The notes under the pieces: model-generated
Told to the model about the DNA's origin: nothing
The model's input: the letters and a program-made list of their open reading frames with translations, nothing else
Database searches by the model: none
Shown: one piece after another, positions 56,844-64,000 of the stretch
How the letters are laid out: every line of letters starts with the position of its first letter
How positions within the stretch are numbered: position 1 is the stretch's first letter
Made by a program: the position numbers and the translations under genes
NCBI GenBank assembly: GCA_004535785.1
Contig: SPIB01000001.1
Location: forward strand, 771,141 to 835,140
Direction of reading: 5' to 3'
Source of the DNA: Gammaproteobacteria bacterium LSUCC0112
Lineage (GTDB): Bacteria > Pseudomonadota > Gammaproteobacteria > Pseudomonadales > Pseudohongiellaceae
DNA: 64,000 nt

Positions 56844-57023
56844 ATGTTCAAAAAATCTGACTTTTTTATAATTTTGGCGGTAATGATTTCTTTTGTTATA
56901 TCAGCGTATTTGTGGTTCGTCCTGAACGACCGGGAACAGGCCATTTTCACTGCGATATGGATACCCTCGATCTTTACCTTCGGTATCTACTTCAAACTCT
57001 GCGCGCTGATGGGTAAAAAATAA
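56844..57023 (+). CDS. Small membrane protein, about 59 residues
   Basis: ATG at 56844, stop at 57023, with AAGG at 56835-56838. It reads MFKKSDFFIILAVMISFVIS then AYLWFVLNDREQAIFTAIW with a second hydrophobic part SIFTFGIYFKLCALM and a basic end. Its stop overlaps the next start as TAATG, so the two are translationally coupled. No known family. Confidence 0.6.
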   Translation: MFKKSDFFIILAVMISFVISAYLWFVLNDREQAIFTAIWIPSIFTFGIYFKLCALMGKK

Positions 57024-57151
57024 TGACCTTTGAACTAATTTATCCTGCGGTGCTGGTTTTTCTGCTGATGCTGGGTGGAGTTGTGCTGACTGTTGTAGAG
57101 TTTAATGATCTGCAGAAGGAGCAAAATAAAGGGAAGGGCAAGGTGGACTGA
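57023..57151 (+). CDS. Small membrane protein, 42 residues
   Basis: ATG at 57023 (sharing one base with the previous TAA). One hydrophobic helix (IYPAVLVFLLMLGGVVLTVV) then a charged tail (EFNDLQKEQNKGKGKVD). Type III-like topology is likely. No known family; real because of the coupled start and the hydrophobic-then-charged composition. Confidence 0.55.
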   Translation: MTFELIYPAVLVFLLMLGGVVLTVVEFNDLQKEQNKGKGKVD

Positions 57152-57287
57152 CGTGGTGGGTCAATCGGGGTATAACCCTGTTCAACCGACAGAACGATTA
57201 CTCTCGACCACTGGGTAATCATCTGTCTGTTGAAACAAGACCATTATAGGACTATATTCGATTCTATGTTGATGTAACGCTAAACCT

Positions 57288-57554
57288 ATGCGCTACACAA
57301 CCCGAATCAAACCCATCAACCACCTCAAGGCCAATGCCGCGGAAGTTCTGTCCAATCTGGCTGAACAACCCGAATATCATGTTGTCACTCAGAACGGTCA
57401 AGCCAAAGCGGTTCTGCAGGACATAAGGTCGTTTGAGCAGACGCAGGAAACACTTGCGATGTTAAAGCTCCTGGCGCGGGACTATCAGGATATAGAAGCT
57501 GGCAAAACCATGCCTGCCGATGAATTTATTGCCCGCTTGCGCACTGCGCAGTAA
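57288..57554 (+). CDS. Phd/YefM-type antitoxin
   Basis: 88 residues. The N-terminal KPINHLKANAAEVLSNL and HVVTQNGQAKAVLQDIRSFEQTQE are standard for the Phd/YefM DNA-binding antitoxin fold. The C-terminal part ARDYQDIEAGKTMPADEFIARLRTAQ is the toxin-binding tail. The partner toxin downstream (57575-57846) is a relic, so this antitoxin is now an orphan that may still repress its own promoter. Confidence 0.87.
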   Translation: MRYTTRIKPINHLKANAAEVLSNLAEQPEYHVVTQNGQAKAVLQDIRSFEQTQETLAMLKLLARDYQDIEAGKTMPADEFIARLRTAQ

Positions 57555-57574
57555 GTAGTGAATCGAGCCAGACC

Positions 57575-57846
57575 ATGTCAGACTACCCAATCCGATTTGC
57601 TGTGCTGTTAACCCAAGGTGCTGCTCGCGGCTTTGAGGGTATTTATCGTTACATCTCCGACACTGACAGCGCGGCACATTTCCGCGAGATCTGATTCAGC
57701 TGGGCATAAAGGAGTACCGGCAGGTCCTCTTTAAACCCTAACGAGTCATCTATCGAATAATGGGTAATCAAGTATTTATCTATCTGATTGTTGATGGTCG
57801 CCGTGATATGCAGTCAAACCTGGCGCACAGGCTGCTGGGCGACTGA
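57575..57846 (+). pseudogene. Remnant of RelE/ParE toxin
   Basis: Starts in frame with MSDYPIRFAVLLTQGAARGFEGIYRYISDTDSAAHF and then stops. From about 57,690 a second frame carries the toxin's C-terminal half (IQLGIKEYRQVLFKP, stop, RVIYRIMGNQVFIYLIVDGRRDMQ to LAHRLLGD). The central part, about 25-30 codons, is deleted and the frame is lost; a TAA replaces a Tyr in the conserved FKPYRVIYR stretch. It is 20 bp after the antitoxin gene, the normal spacing. No functional toxin can be made. Confidence 0.8.
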
Positions 57847-58120
57847 CACCAGAAAAGAACAGAAACTATTTAAAGGCCTTACAGAACTCATTTACGCCAC
57901 TTGAATTCGGACGGTCATCATCATAAATAGAACACAAACCAACTCGCCTGTCAGCCGCAAGGCCCACTGCCAAAACCCGGGATCATTTAAGCAGCTTCTA
58001 ATGTCCGGCCTGGCATGTGGTTTTGTGGTCTAGCTTTCAATGTGTTCTCCGTCCGCCGCATCGTCTTTTGCTAATTCATTGTCAGAAAATACGGTTATCC
58101 AACTTCAGGCCGCACCCTAG

Positions 58121-58975
58121 CAAGGAGAGAGTGATGCTGTTGTTTTACACGGCAACAACACACTGCTGACTTGGGGAGACATGGATAGCAAAATGAATGT
58201 CGCATCGGTGCGAAAAGCCATTGTCAGTGCACTTTTTGGTATCGCGGCAGACAAAGGTCTGGTTAATCTGGACGCCTCGCTTGGTGAGCTCGGTATTGAT
58301 GACCTTACAACGCCACTGAACAGCCTCGAAAAAACAGTGACTGTCATGGACTTGTTAAAGTACAGATGCGGTATTCATCTGCCAACGCAGCGTGGAAGTC
58401 CGGGCATGATCGAGCGCAAACCCGTACGCGGCTGTTTTGGTCCAGGCGAAATTTTTATTACAACAATTGGGACTTCAATGTGCTCGGCACTGTGTTTGAA
58501 GTGCAGACCGGTATAACGCTGGAAGACGCTTTTTCCGCGTGGATTACCGGCACCACGGGTATGGAGGATTTTGTGACGGAGGACGTGCGCTATCAGGTGG
58601 ATGAGGTTTCCGGTCACCCGATGTATCGGTTTTATATGTCAGCGCGGGATATGGCGCGCTTTGGCATGCTTTACAGCAATGAAGGGCTCTGGCAAGGTCA
58701 GCAGATTATCACCTCGCAATGGGTGGCAGTAAGCTTCGAAAAGTACTCTGAAGTTCCCTATTCATCACGATCAGATGGACACGGTCTGTTGTGGTGGATC
58801 AACTCTGCTGAGCTTTTTTATGGCGGCGGGGTCGGGTGGTCAATCTATACTGATCAGACCGGATATTGAACTGATCATGGTCAGCCTGAACAACACAGGT
58901 ATCAACGTCAATAATCAGACTGTTCACAACCCATTGGCAAAAGTCGCACCTTTTGATGAGACATGGCAGCGCTGA
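58121..58975 (+). pseudogene. Serine hydrolase of the beta-lactamase (class C-like) family, truncated and frameshifted
   Basis: Coding similarity begins with GESDAVVLHGNNTLLTWGD after a stop at 58,118, so the N-terminus and any signal peptide are gone. The catalytic SVRK (SxxK) is in the first frame (NVASVRKAIVSALFG). At about 58,450 a one-T loss in a T5 run moves the frame to YYNNWDFNVLGTVFE (Tyr-x-Asn motif). At about 58,815 another T-run change moves it to FFMAAGSGGQSILIRPDIELIMV with the final PFDETWQR. All frames together give a plausible esterase-type penicillin-binding domain. The T-run errors could also be sequencing artefacts. Confidence 0.8.
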
Positions 58976-59021
58976 GAAATTATGCTGGCAGAGCTGAATC
59001 AACAATAAGCCGGGGCGCCGG

Positions 59022-60068
59022 TCAGCGTATCGTATTGTCGAGAAAACCGAGATATTGCCCACGGGTCTGCACGCGGTCGTCGAGTTGCAGATAATACCCC
59101 TGATACCAGATATTGGCGGGCTTGAAGAATACGCCTGCCGCGGTGCCCGTCATTAGGAGCGTGCCTTTCGTAATCTGTTCCTCTGTTATCAACGGCACCG
59201 ACGTATCCTCTCGATGAAACAGCGTGGTAGAAAGAGAGAACGTTTGGTCGATAATCTGATCTATCTTCAGGATCATTTCTCCCGCCGTAAAGCGTTGTTT
59301 CAGCTGTCCATTCACAGCCAGCTCAATCACAATTTGCTCATAGAAATCGGGGTCGCGCGGGATCACAAAAAGGTAACCGGTGGGTAAAAATGTGTCCTTG
59401 CCCTTGCCGTCAGCAAACCCCGTGGTGCCCATCGGCTGCCATAGATTTAATTGTTTAACCAATGTCAGGCGATCGGTGAAGTCATTGCAGATCAAAAGGC
59501 CAAAAGTGGTCTCGCGGCTTTCAGGCGTAATATCGCTTAGCGGCACCATACACAGCTCTGCTTCGAAATCGAGTCGTGTGACAAAGTCTACAGGCGCATT
59601 CCAATTGCTCGGACGCGCTAACTTTGGAAACAGGAAGGGTGGATCGTCCAGATAGACTTCCTGAGCATGTTCCGCGTAATTGGCGCCGACAGCAACAGAT
59701 GGGTAATGGTATTCGAGTGGCATCCCGAGCCTGTCCAGCGGCAAACGAACAGTTTCTGCCTGGGTATTGCCAATCACATCGTAGCCTTGGGTGTTATAAA
59801 AACTGATCAGATCAGCGGTCTGTTCTGCGCCATAAATCTGCGACAAATCGATCGCAGTGACCGCATCCTGATGGTGGTCGGTCACCAGGCACAGGCGGCC
59901 ACCAGAACGCGCAAACGTCAGAGCGCTTTGTCGACCGGCGATCACTGGCAGTTCGTTGGCGTCTAGCACTTCGTTAAACACCGGCCTGGAAACTTGATGG
60001 GCAAACAGCACGATTCCCACCACCAGCGTCAGGATCGTTGCCCCAGCAACGGACAAGAAAATTTTCAC
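59022..60068 (-). CDS. Fumarylacetoacetate-hydrolase-family protein with N-terminal membrane anchor
   Basis: 348 residues from the GTG at 60068, with GAGG 5 bases upstream; a GTG at 60074 is the alternative. The first about 25 residues form a hydrophobic helix (LSVAGATILTLVVGIVLFA), so the protein should be anchored or exported, unusual for the FAH fold. FAH core features: VAVGANYAEHAQEV, FPKLARPSNWNAPV, DFEAELCMV (metal-binding Glu), ICNDFTDR. The GKGKDTFLPTGYLFV stretch and TGTAAGVFFKP also fit. The hydrolysed bond is unknown. It borders the disturbed region but looks intact. Confidence 0.78.
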   Translation of the reverse strand: MKIFLSVAGATILTLVVGIVLFAHQVSRPVFNEVLDANELPVIAGRQSALTFARSGGRLCLVTDHHQDAVTAIDLSQIYGAEQTADLISFYNTQGYDVIGNTQAETVRLPLDRLGMPLEYHYPSVAVGANYAEHAQEVYLDDPPFLFPKLARPSNWNAPVDFVTRLDFEAELCMVPLSDITPESRETTFGLLICNDFTDRLTLVKQLNLWQPMGTTGFADGKGKDTFLPTGYLFVIPRDPDFYEQIVIELAVNGQLKQRFTAGEMILKIDQIIDQTFSLSTTLFHREDTSVPLITEEQITKGTLLMTGTAAGVFFKPANIWYQGYYLQLDDRVQTRGQYLGFLDNTIR

Positions 60069-60090
60069 TGCCACCTCGTTTAGGTTTTAA

Positions 60091-60372
60091 AAAATATCAA
60101 TCAGGCTCTTCAATCATCCAGCAGTAGAGCAAGAGCTGGTTCGGTACTTAAAAAATGATATACAACGAGGTATCGATCAAGGCGTCTTTAACGTTGAACT
60201 TGACACGCTGCTGGTACGCCAGTTGATTGCCCTCATTTGGACTGCAATACTGCCCACCGAGGAAGAACAGGATTACGTTACCCAGAAAACGTGTGTCGCA
60301 ATTTTGCGGCTGCTGGGGCCAGTCCGATGGCTATATAATCAAAAAAGAGCCCTCAGTTTCCGATATCGCTGA
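60091..60372 (+). pseudogene. Possible C-terminal fragment of a TetR-type regulator
   Basis: An open stretch without a start reads LFNHPAVEQELVRYLKNDIQRGIDQGVF, then VELDTLLVRQLIALIWTAILPTEEEQ and AILRLLGPVRWLYN, ending at a TGA (60370-60372). This is like the ligand-binding C-terminus of TetR regulators; the DNA-binding half is missing and a stop lies just upstream (60088). It overlaps the 2TM gene end by 20 bp. Recognition is weak. Confidence 0.35.
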
Positions 60373-61156
60373 CCAACATCTTGGCAGCGTTCACAGACTG
60401 GCGATTGAGTTTGACGCGCAACTGCCCACGACTCGTGCCGGGCAGATTGCTAAGAGCGCCCATGGTCTTGCCCTGCAACACCAGATCAGCGCTCCACAAC
60501 CTCTGATCAATACGCACTGAGGTCAGCTTGTCGAGCGGGATCTCCAGCGTTTTGACGGCAGACTTGACCAGCCCCATGATGGCGTCGATGGTCTGGTATT
60601 CCACGATCAGTTTGTGATCTTCCAGCCTGATCATGCCGGAGGTTTCAGTCATGCCCATGGCATCACTGGTGGTGAACAGTACCTGCTCCGCGCCGCCCTC
60701 GCTGCTCTGGTAGCCCAAGTCCATCATGTTGCGGGTACGCTGCGTGGCCATCTCCACAAACTGGGGGGCATAACGCAGCCCGGCGTAGTGGCCCAACACA
60801 AACAAGCCCCAGCCAAACACGACATACATGGCCCAGAAGGTATCCGATCCGCTGAGCAGGTTGATGGAAACCAATAAGATATTGACGGCGGCAAACGCCA
60901 GCACATGCGCCTTGAATCGCAGCCACAGACTCCGTTCTTTGTCCCGTGTTTGCTGCTCTTCCTGCAGCATGTAAACCGCACGGTCGACTTGCTCGGGGCT
61001 GACACCCACATCTTTGGCAATGGTGACCAGTTCATCATAGTTCAGCAGTGCATCGCCGCTACGGCGACTCTCTTCCTGCAAGCTGAGGCGAATAATGTCG
61101 GCCACTTCTTCACTGCTGTAACGTCGATTCGGGTCAGGTTTTTGAGACTGGGTCAT
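60353..61156 (-). CDS. 2TM domain protein
   Basis: 267 residues. An N-terminal short helical motif (RRYSSEEVADIIRLSLQEES, similar to SHOCT/short-linker motifs) is followed by GVSPEQVDRAVYML and two membrane helices (HVLAFAAVNILLVSINLL and AMYVVFGWGLFVLGHYAGL). The C-terminal about 120 residues form a soluble domain (TSGMIRLEDHKLIVEYQ..., SVRIDQRLWSADLVLQGK) that may be PH-like. The role is unknown. It is a lone gene on the minus strand. Confidence 0.7.
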   Translation of the reverse strand: MTQSQKPDPNRRYSSEEVADIIRLSLQEESRRSGDALLNYDELVTIAKDVGVSPEQVDRAVYMLQEEQQTRDKERSLWLRFKAHVLAFAAVNILLVSINLLSGSDTFWAMYVVFGWGLFVLGHYAGLRYAPQFVEMATQRTRNMMDLGYQSSEGGAEQVLFTTSDAMGMTETSGMIRLEDHKLIVEYQTIDAIMGLVKSAVKTLEIPLDKLTSVRIDQRLWSADLVLQGKTMGALSNLPGTSRGQLRVKLNRQSVNAAKMLVSDIGN

Positions 61157-61316
61157 ATCGGCATCCTTGTTTAGATTCTTTCCCCCTGATTATGCAAATA
61201 TTTTGCCAATCCTGATAAAACAGCTGGAGCCCTTGTGCTATCTGGGTTTGTGTTTGCCACACCACGGCGGGATGAACCGTCAAGTTGGCGTGAATTGTTA
61301 ACAGATGGTGAAATCA

Positions 61317-61355
61317 GCTATGCCAGCCGCTGATGCAGACGGCGGCTGGCATAGC
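61317..61355. terminator. Probable transcription terminator downstream of yceI
   Basis: A perfect 14-bp stem (GCTATGCCAGCCGC with its complement, 61317-61330 and 61342-61355) around an 11-base loop lies 9 bp after the yceI stop. On the yceI strand only a weak T-stretch follows (TGATTTC), so termination may be partial or Rho-aided. Confidence 0.6.
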
Positions 61356-61363
61356 CGTTGTTG

Positions 61364-61933
61364 TTATTGTGAATACACATTCACTTCAATGCGAATCTCG
61401 TTGGGCAGCGCCACGGTATCTGACCACCAACCGGTACCGACATCAAAATCCAGACGATTGACTGTCACTTCGCTGGTCAGGTTAAAGCGCGGACGTCCGT
61501 CTTGCATTTCCATACCCAAGGTAAAGGGAAAGCTGATCGGGTGGGTTTTGTCGCGAATAGTCAGTTGGCCATCTGCCACAAACGCACTGCCCGATTCGAG
61601 GCGGCACTGATTGGCCTGAAAGGAGGCCGTCGGGAACGCTGCTGCATTAAACATATCCACATCCAGCAGGTATTCCTTCACTTCAGAGGTGTCGACATAG
61701 ATTTCGGCAATAGGGATGCTGACATTGATGGCACAGGCGCCCGGGTTGGCCGCGTCTATGTCGAACGTTGCCTCGACATTTCTGAATTCGCCCTGTCCGG
61801 GCACATCTTCGTAGGCGTAATGGAATATCACGCTGGACTCGCCGGCTGAAAGTGTCCACGTGGCGGCTTGCGCCGAAACGCTGACAAATGCGGCAAGTGA
61901 AAGCAGGCCTGTGAAAGAGCGCAGTGTTCGCAT
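61364..61933 (-). CDS. Periplasmic YceI-family protein
   Basis: 189 residues. Signal peptide MRTLRSFTGLLSLAAFVSVSAQA. The YceI lipocalin-like barrel is seen in TWTLSAGESSVIFHYAYEDVPGQGEFRNVEATFDIDA, then ITIRDKTHPISFPFTL-like (actual LTIRDKTHPISFPF) and NRLDFDVGTGWWSDTVALPNEIRIEVNV. It probably binds an isoprenoid or other amphipathic ligand. Two cysteines (GACAINVS, NQCRLE) may form a disulfide. A hairpin terminator lies 9 bp past the stop, and a sugar dehydrogenase gene is divergent. Confidence 0.9.
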   Translation of the reverse strand: MRTLRSFTGLLSLAAFVSVSAQAATWTLSAGESSVIFHYAYEDVPGQGEFRNVEATFDIDAANPGACAINVSIPIAEIYVDTSEVKEYLLDVDMFNAAAFPTASFQANQCRLESGSAFVADGQLTIRDKTHPISFPFTLGMEMQDGRPRFNLTSEVTVNRLDFDVGTGWWSDTVALPNEIRIEVNVYSQ

Positions 61934-62056
61934 GATAGGATGACTCCGAGTTTAAATTTGAGTATGGTATAGCGCTTGCTGTTGGTCGGCATTTTAATGT
62001 GTTTGCCCCGATACTACGAGTCGCTTGTTGTGGACATTGCATAGGAGAAGTTAGAG

Positions 62057-63211
62057 ATGATACGTCGTACTGTATTTATGCTTGCCGGCACCGGTTTATT
62101 GCTGGCAGCAACCGCTGTCAGCGCGCAGGAACGCACCTACACCGCAGCCCAGCATGACTATCGGGTTGTTCCTGTCGCTGAAGGCTTGGTACAACCATGG
62201 TCGATGACCTGGTTGCCGAATGGCGACATGCTGGTCACCGAAAAGCCTGGTCGTCTGCGCATTATTCGTGATGGCAACCTGTTACCAGAGCCTGTTTCCG
62301 GCGTACCTGAAGTGTTTTACCAGGGTCAGGGTGGCCTGTTTGAAGTACTGCCGCATCCGGATTTTGCCACCAATCAAACCATTTATCTGAGCTTTGCCAA
62401 GCCTGTTGGCGACAATTCAACCACGGCGATTGTTCGCGCGCGACTGGAAAACGGCAACCTCAGCGACGTCACTGAGATTTTTGCAGCCAATGCGAGTGGT
62501 CGCAGTCACTACGGCGGGAAATTGGTGTTTGATCAGGAAGGTCATCTGTTCCTGAGCCTGGGTGACCGCCAGGCCCCTTCAACGGGCGATCTTGCCGCTC
62601 ATCCCGCGCAGGACCTGAGCAACCATCAAGGTGTTATCGTGCGCCTGAATGAAGATGGCACGGTGCCCAGTGGCAATCCCTTTGCAGGTCAGAGCGGCGC
62701 CATGCCGGAGATTTGGAGTTATGGGCACCGCAGCCCGCAGGGTCTGGCCATTCACCCGCAAACCGGTGATCTGTGGATGACCGAGCATGGCCCGCAGGGC
62801 GGCGATGAGCTCAACCTTGTCAAACCGGGTGCCAACTACGGATGGCCCGTTGTTGGTTACGGTGTTAACTACGGCACCAGCTCACCGATTCATGAGCGCC
62901 AGACAATGACAGGCATGGAGTCACCCACGCGTTTCTGGGTACCGTCAATTGCCGCGTCTGGGCTGTTCATCTACAGCGGAGACAAGTTTCCGCAGTGGCA
63001 GGGCGACATTTTTGTCGGCGGGCTTGCCGGGCAGCTGATTTCCAGACTGGAGATGGGTGAAGACTTCCGCAGCGTTGTCCGTGAGGAAGAACTCCTTTAC
63101 GGTATGGGCCGTATCCGTGACATCCGCGAAGGGCCTGATGGTTACATCTATGCCGCCATCGAAGATCGTCAGGGTGCACCGACCGCAATTGTACGGATGG
63201 AACCGTTGTAA
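62057..63211 (+). CDS. Periplasmic PQQ-dependent aldose sugar dehydrogenase (YliI type)
   Basis: 384 residues. Signal peptide (MIRRTVFMLAGTGLLLAATAVSAQ), then the GSDH six-bladed propeller: VVPVAEGLVQPWSMTWLPNGDMLVTEKPGRL, GQGGLFEVLPHPDFATN, ASGRSHYGGKLVFDQEGHLFLSLGDR, SYGHRSPQGLAIHPQTGDLWMTEHGPQGGDELN, and PGANYGWPVVGYG. These are the residues that hold PQQ and Ca2+ in soluble glucose/aldose dehydrogenases. It oxidises aldoses in the periplasm, feeding electrons to the respiratory chain, if PQQ is available; no PQQ genes are in the window. An AGGAG-like GGAGAAG precedes the ATG. Confidence 0.9.
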   Translation: MIRRTVFMLAGTGLLLAATAVSAQERTYTAAQHDYRVVPVAEGLVQPWSMTWLPNGDMLVTEKPGRLRIIRDGNLLPEPVSGVPEVFYQGQGGLFEVLPHPDFATNQTIYLSFAKPVGDNSTTAIVRARLENGNLSDVTEIFAANASGRSHYGGKLVFDQEGHLFLSLGDRQAPSTGDLAAHPAQDLSNHQGVIVRLNEDGTVPSGNPFAGQSGAMPEIWSYGHRSPQGLAIHPQTGDLWMTEHGPQGGDELNLVKPGANYGWPVVGYGVNYGTSSPIHERQTMTGMESPTRFWVPSIAASGLFIYSGDKFPQWQGDIFVGGLAGQLISRLEMGEDFRSVVREEELLYGMGRIRDIREGPDGYIYAAIEDRQGAPTAIVRMEPL

Positions 63212-63631
63212 TCGTTGTGGCCAGGGTGAGCAATCGCCTCACCCTGGCATTCTGCATCCAACTCCTCTCACTCCAGCTCCAACTGCTGCGGCATAAAATG
63301 ATTCTGTGTTGCCTTCACTAAACTCGGGACGATTCTATATCTTCATTTCTTCATACTCTTAAAAACACAAGAGATGGCTCATGATGAAAACCAGCTTGAT
63401 GTAAGCCATGCCAAACACTATCTGTGTCAGGACTTATCTCATGGCGGCCCTCAACTTAGTGGTCGGGTAATCAAGTACAAAACTTACACAGGGCTGACTA
63501 AAAGTATTACCATTGACTCAATACAAAAACTTAAGAGGATTCACGCTTTTTTAATCGCGATACTTAAAATAATATTTTAGTTATCAAGATCTTATTAATA
63601 ACCCGTGCTGATAAATTACCAGGAGTCCACT
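63212..63631. other. Intergenic region with a doubtful short ORF
   Basis: A+T-rich stretch between the sugar dehydrogenase and the GAF gene. The ORF at 63374-63580 (68 codons, MAHDENQLDV...) has no ribosome-binding site or known domain and I do not support it. A promoter for the GAF gene must lie here, but no clear pair stands out. Confidence 0.4.
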
Positions 63632-64000
63632 ATGAATAGTAATGGTAACACCCTGTCGAATTTAATTGATAAAGCTGGGAGCGTATCAAAATCGCCAGTA
63701 AACGATTTCCTGGACCTCATGCTAAAAATACTTCGCAAACATCTGGGAATGGAGGTTGCATTTGTGTCCCGTGTAGCAAATGGTCGACGCGAAATGCGAG
63801 TTATTGATACCGAGTTAGAGAGTCTCGCTTTACGGGCGGGGCATTCGGACGCGCTTGACGAAACATATTGTCAGTTGATAATCCAAGGAAAAATTCCTCA
63901 GTTAATACACAACGCGACTGACATGCCTGAGGTAGGCCATATAGCAGCTACCCACACACTGCCAGTAGGCGCTCTCATCAGTGTGCCCTTACTACTGGAC
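63632..64000 (+). CDS. GAF-domain protein, start only (cut by window edge)
   Basis: 123 codons from the ATG at 63632, with AGGAG 7 bases upstream. The sequence MLKILRKHLGMEVAFVSRVANGRREMRVIDTELE, ALDETYCQLIIQGKIPQLIHNATDMPEV, and LPVGALISVPLLLD is a GAF domain of the kind that precedes EAL, HD-GYP or GGDEF output in signalling proteins. The output domain is beyond the edge, so a cyclic-di-GMP role is only a guess. Confidence 0.75.
   Translation, partial: MNSNGNTLSNLIDKAGSVSKSPVNDFLDLMLKILRKHLGMEVAFVSRVANGRREMRVIDTELESLALRAGHSDALDETYCQLIIQGKIPQLIHNATDMPEVGHIAATHTLPVGALISVPLLLD

Noticed and set aside
63374-63580. 68-codon ORF between the sugar dehydrogenase and the GAF gene
   Set aside because: No ribosome-binding site, no domain, A+T-rich filler composition.

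Overview
The window is about 64 kb of a gammaproteobacterial chromosome, most like a marine or oligotrophic relative of the Pseudomonadales/Cellvibrionales. The diagnostic blocks are murU-amgK, lptD-surA-pdxA-rsmA-apaG-apaH, the folate block next to cca, and the rpsU-yqeY-dnaG-rpoD macromolecular synthesis operon. No rRNA, CRISPR array or intact integrase was seen. One tRNA with a CAU anticodon is present and is most likely tRNA-Ile2.

Layout. 1-24.6 kb is conserved core. It holds cell-wall recycling genes (murU/amgK, minus strand), then outer-membrane biogenesis and housekeeping genes (lptD to cca, a pteridine reductase), a mtfA-ftsH pair, a permease, folK-folB-tsaD, rpsU-yqeY-dnaG-rpoD, a methyltransferase, an AGCS amino-acid symporter and a cytochrome c. 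24.9-37.4 kb begins at the tRNA gene and is a defence-type island. A visibly A+T-richer block, all on the minus strand, encodes a three-gene machine: a membrane-anchored TerB_N/TerB_C protein, a BrxD-like ATPase (DUF2791) and an Lhr/BrxHI-like helicase. Upstream of it, in the same orientation, lie an EEP-fold nuclease or phosphatase, an Abi-alpha-like (DUF4393) protein and a PD-(D/E)XK-like protein. A ParE/RelE toxin-antitoxin pair and a Fic protein with an AbiEi-like N-terminus follow. 37.5-48 kb is mixed accessory DNA: a secreted EEP-family hydrolase, a beta-propeller amidohydrolase, a NavMs-like sodium channel, a DUF222/HNH nuclease, a CIA30-domain protein, an acyl-CoA ligase and a GAF/HD-GYP phosphodiesterase.

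48.2-60.4 kb is a belt of damaged genes. A TonB-dependent receptor is broken by an 11-bp tandem duplication. A PepSY protein and a DNA-binding membrane regulator are each frameshifted. A DUF2855 gene carries four in-frame stops. A toxin beside an intact Phd-type antitoxin is eroded, a serine hydrolase is truncated and doubly frameshifted, and a regulator-like tail survives. Intact genes lie among them, including an alpha/beta hydrolase and a run of very small proteins. From 60.4 kb to the end the genes look intact: a 2TM protein, YceI, a PQQ-type sugar dehydrogenase and the start of a GAF-domain protein.

The strongest candidate for an under-described system is the TerB/BrxD-like/BrxHI-like operon with its three upstream genes. 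The block lies between a tRNA anticodon arm and two anticodon-arm-like repeats. All calls come from reading the sequence; no database search or structure prediction was run.
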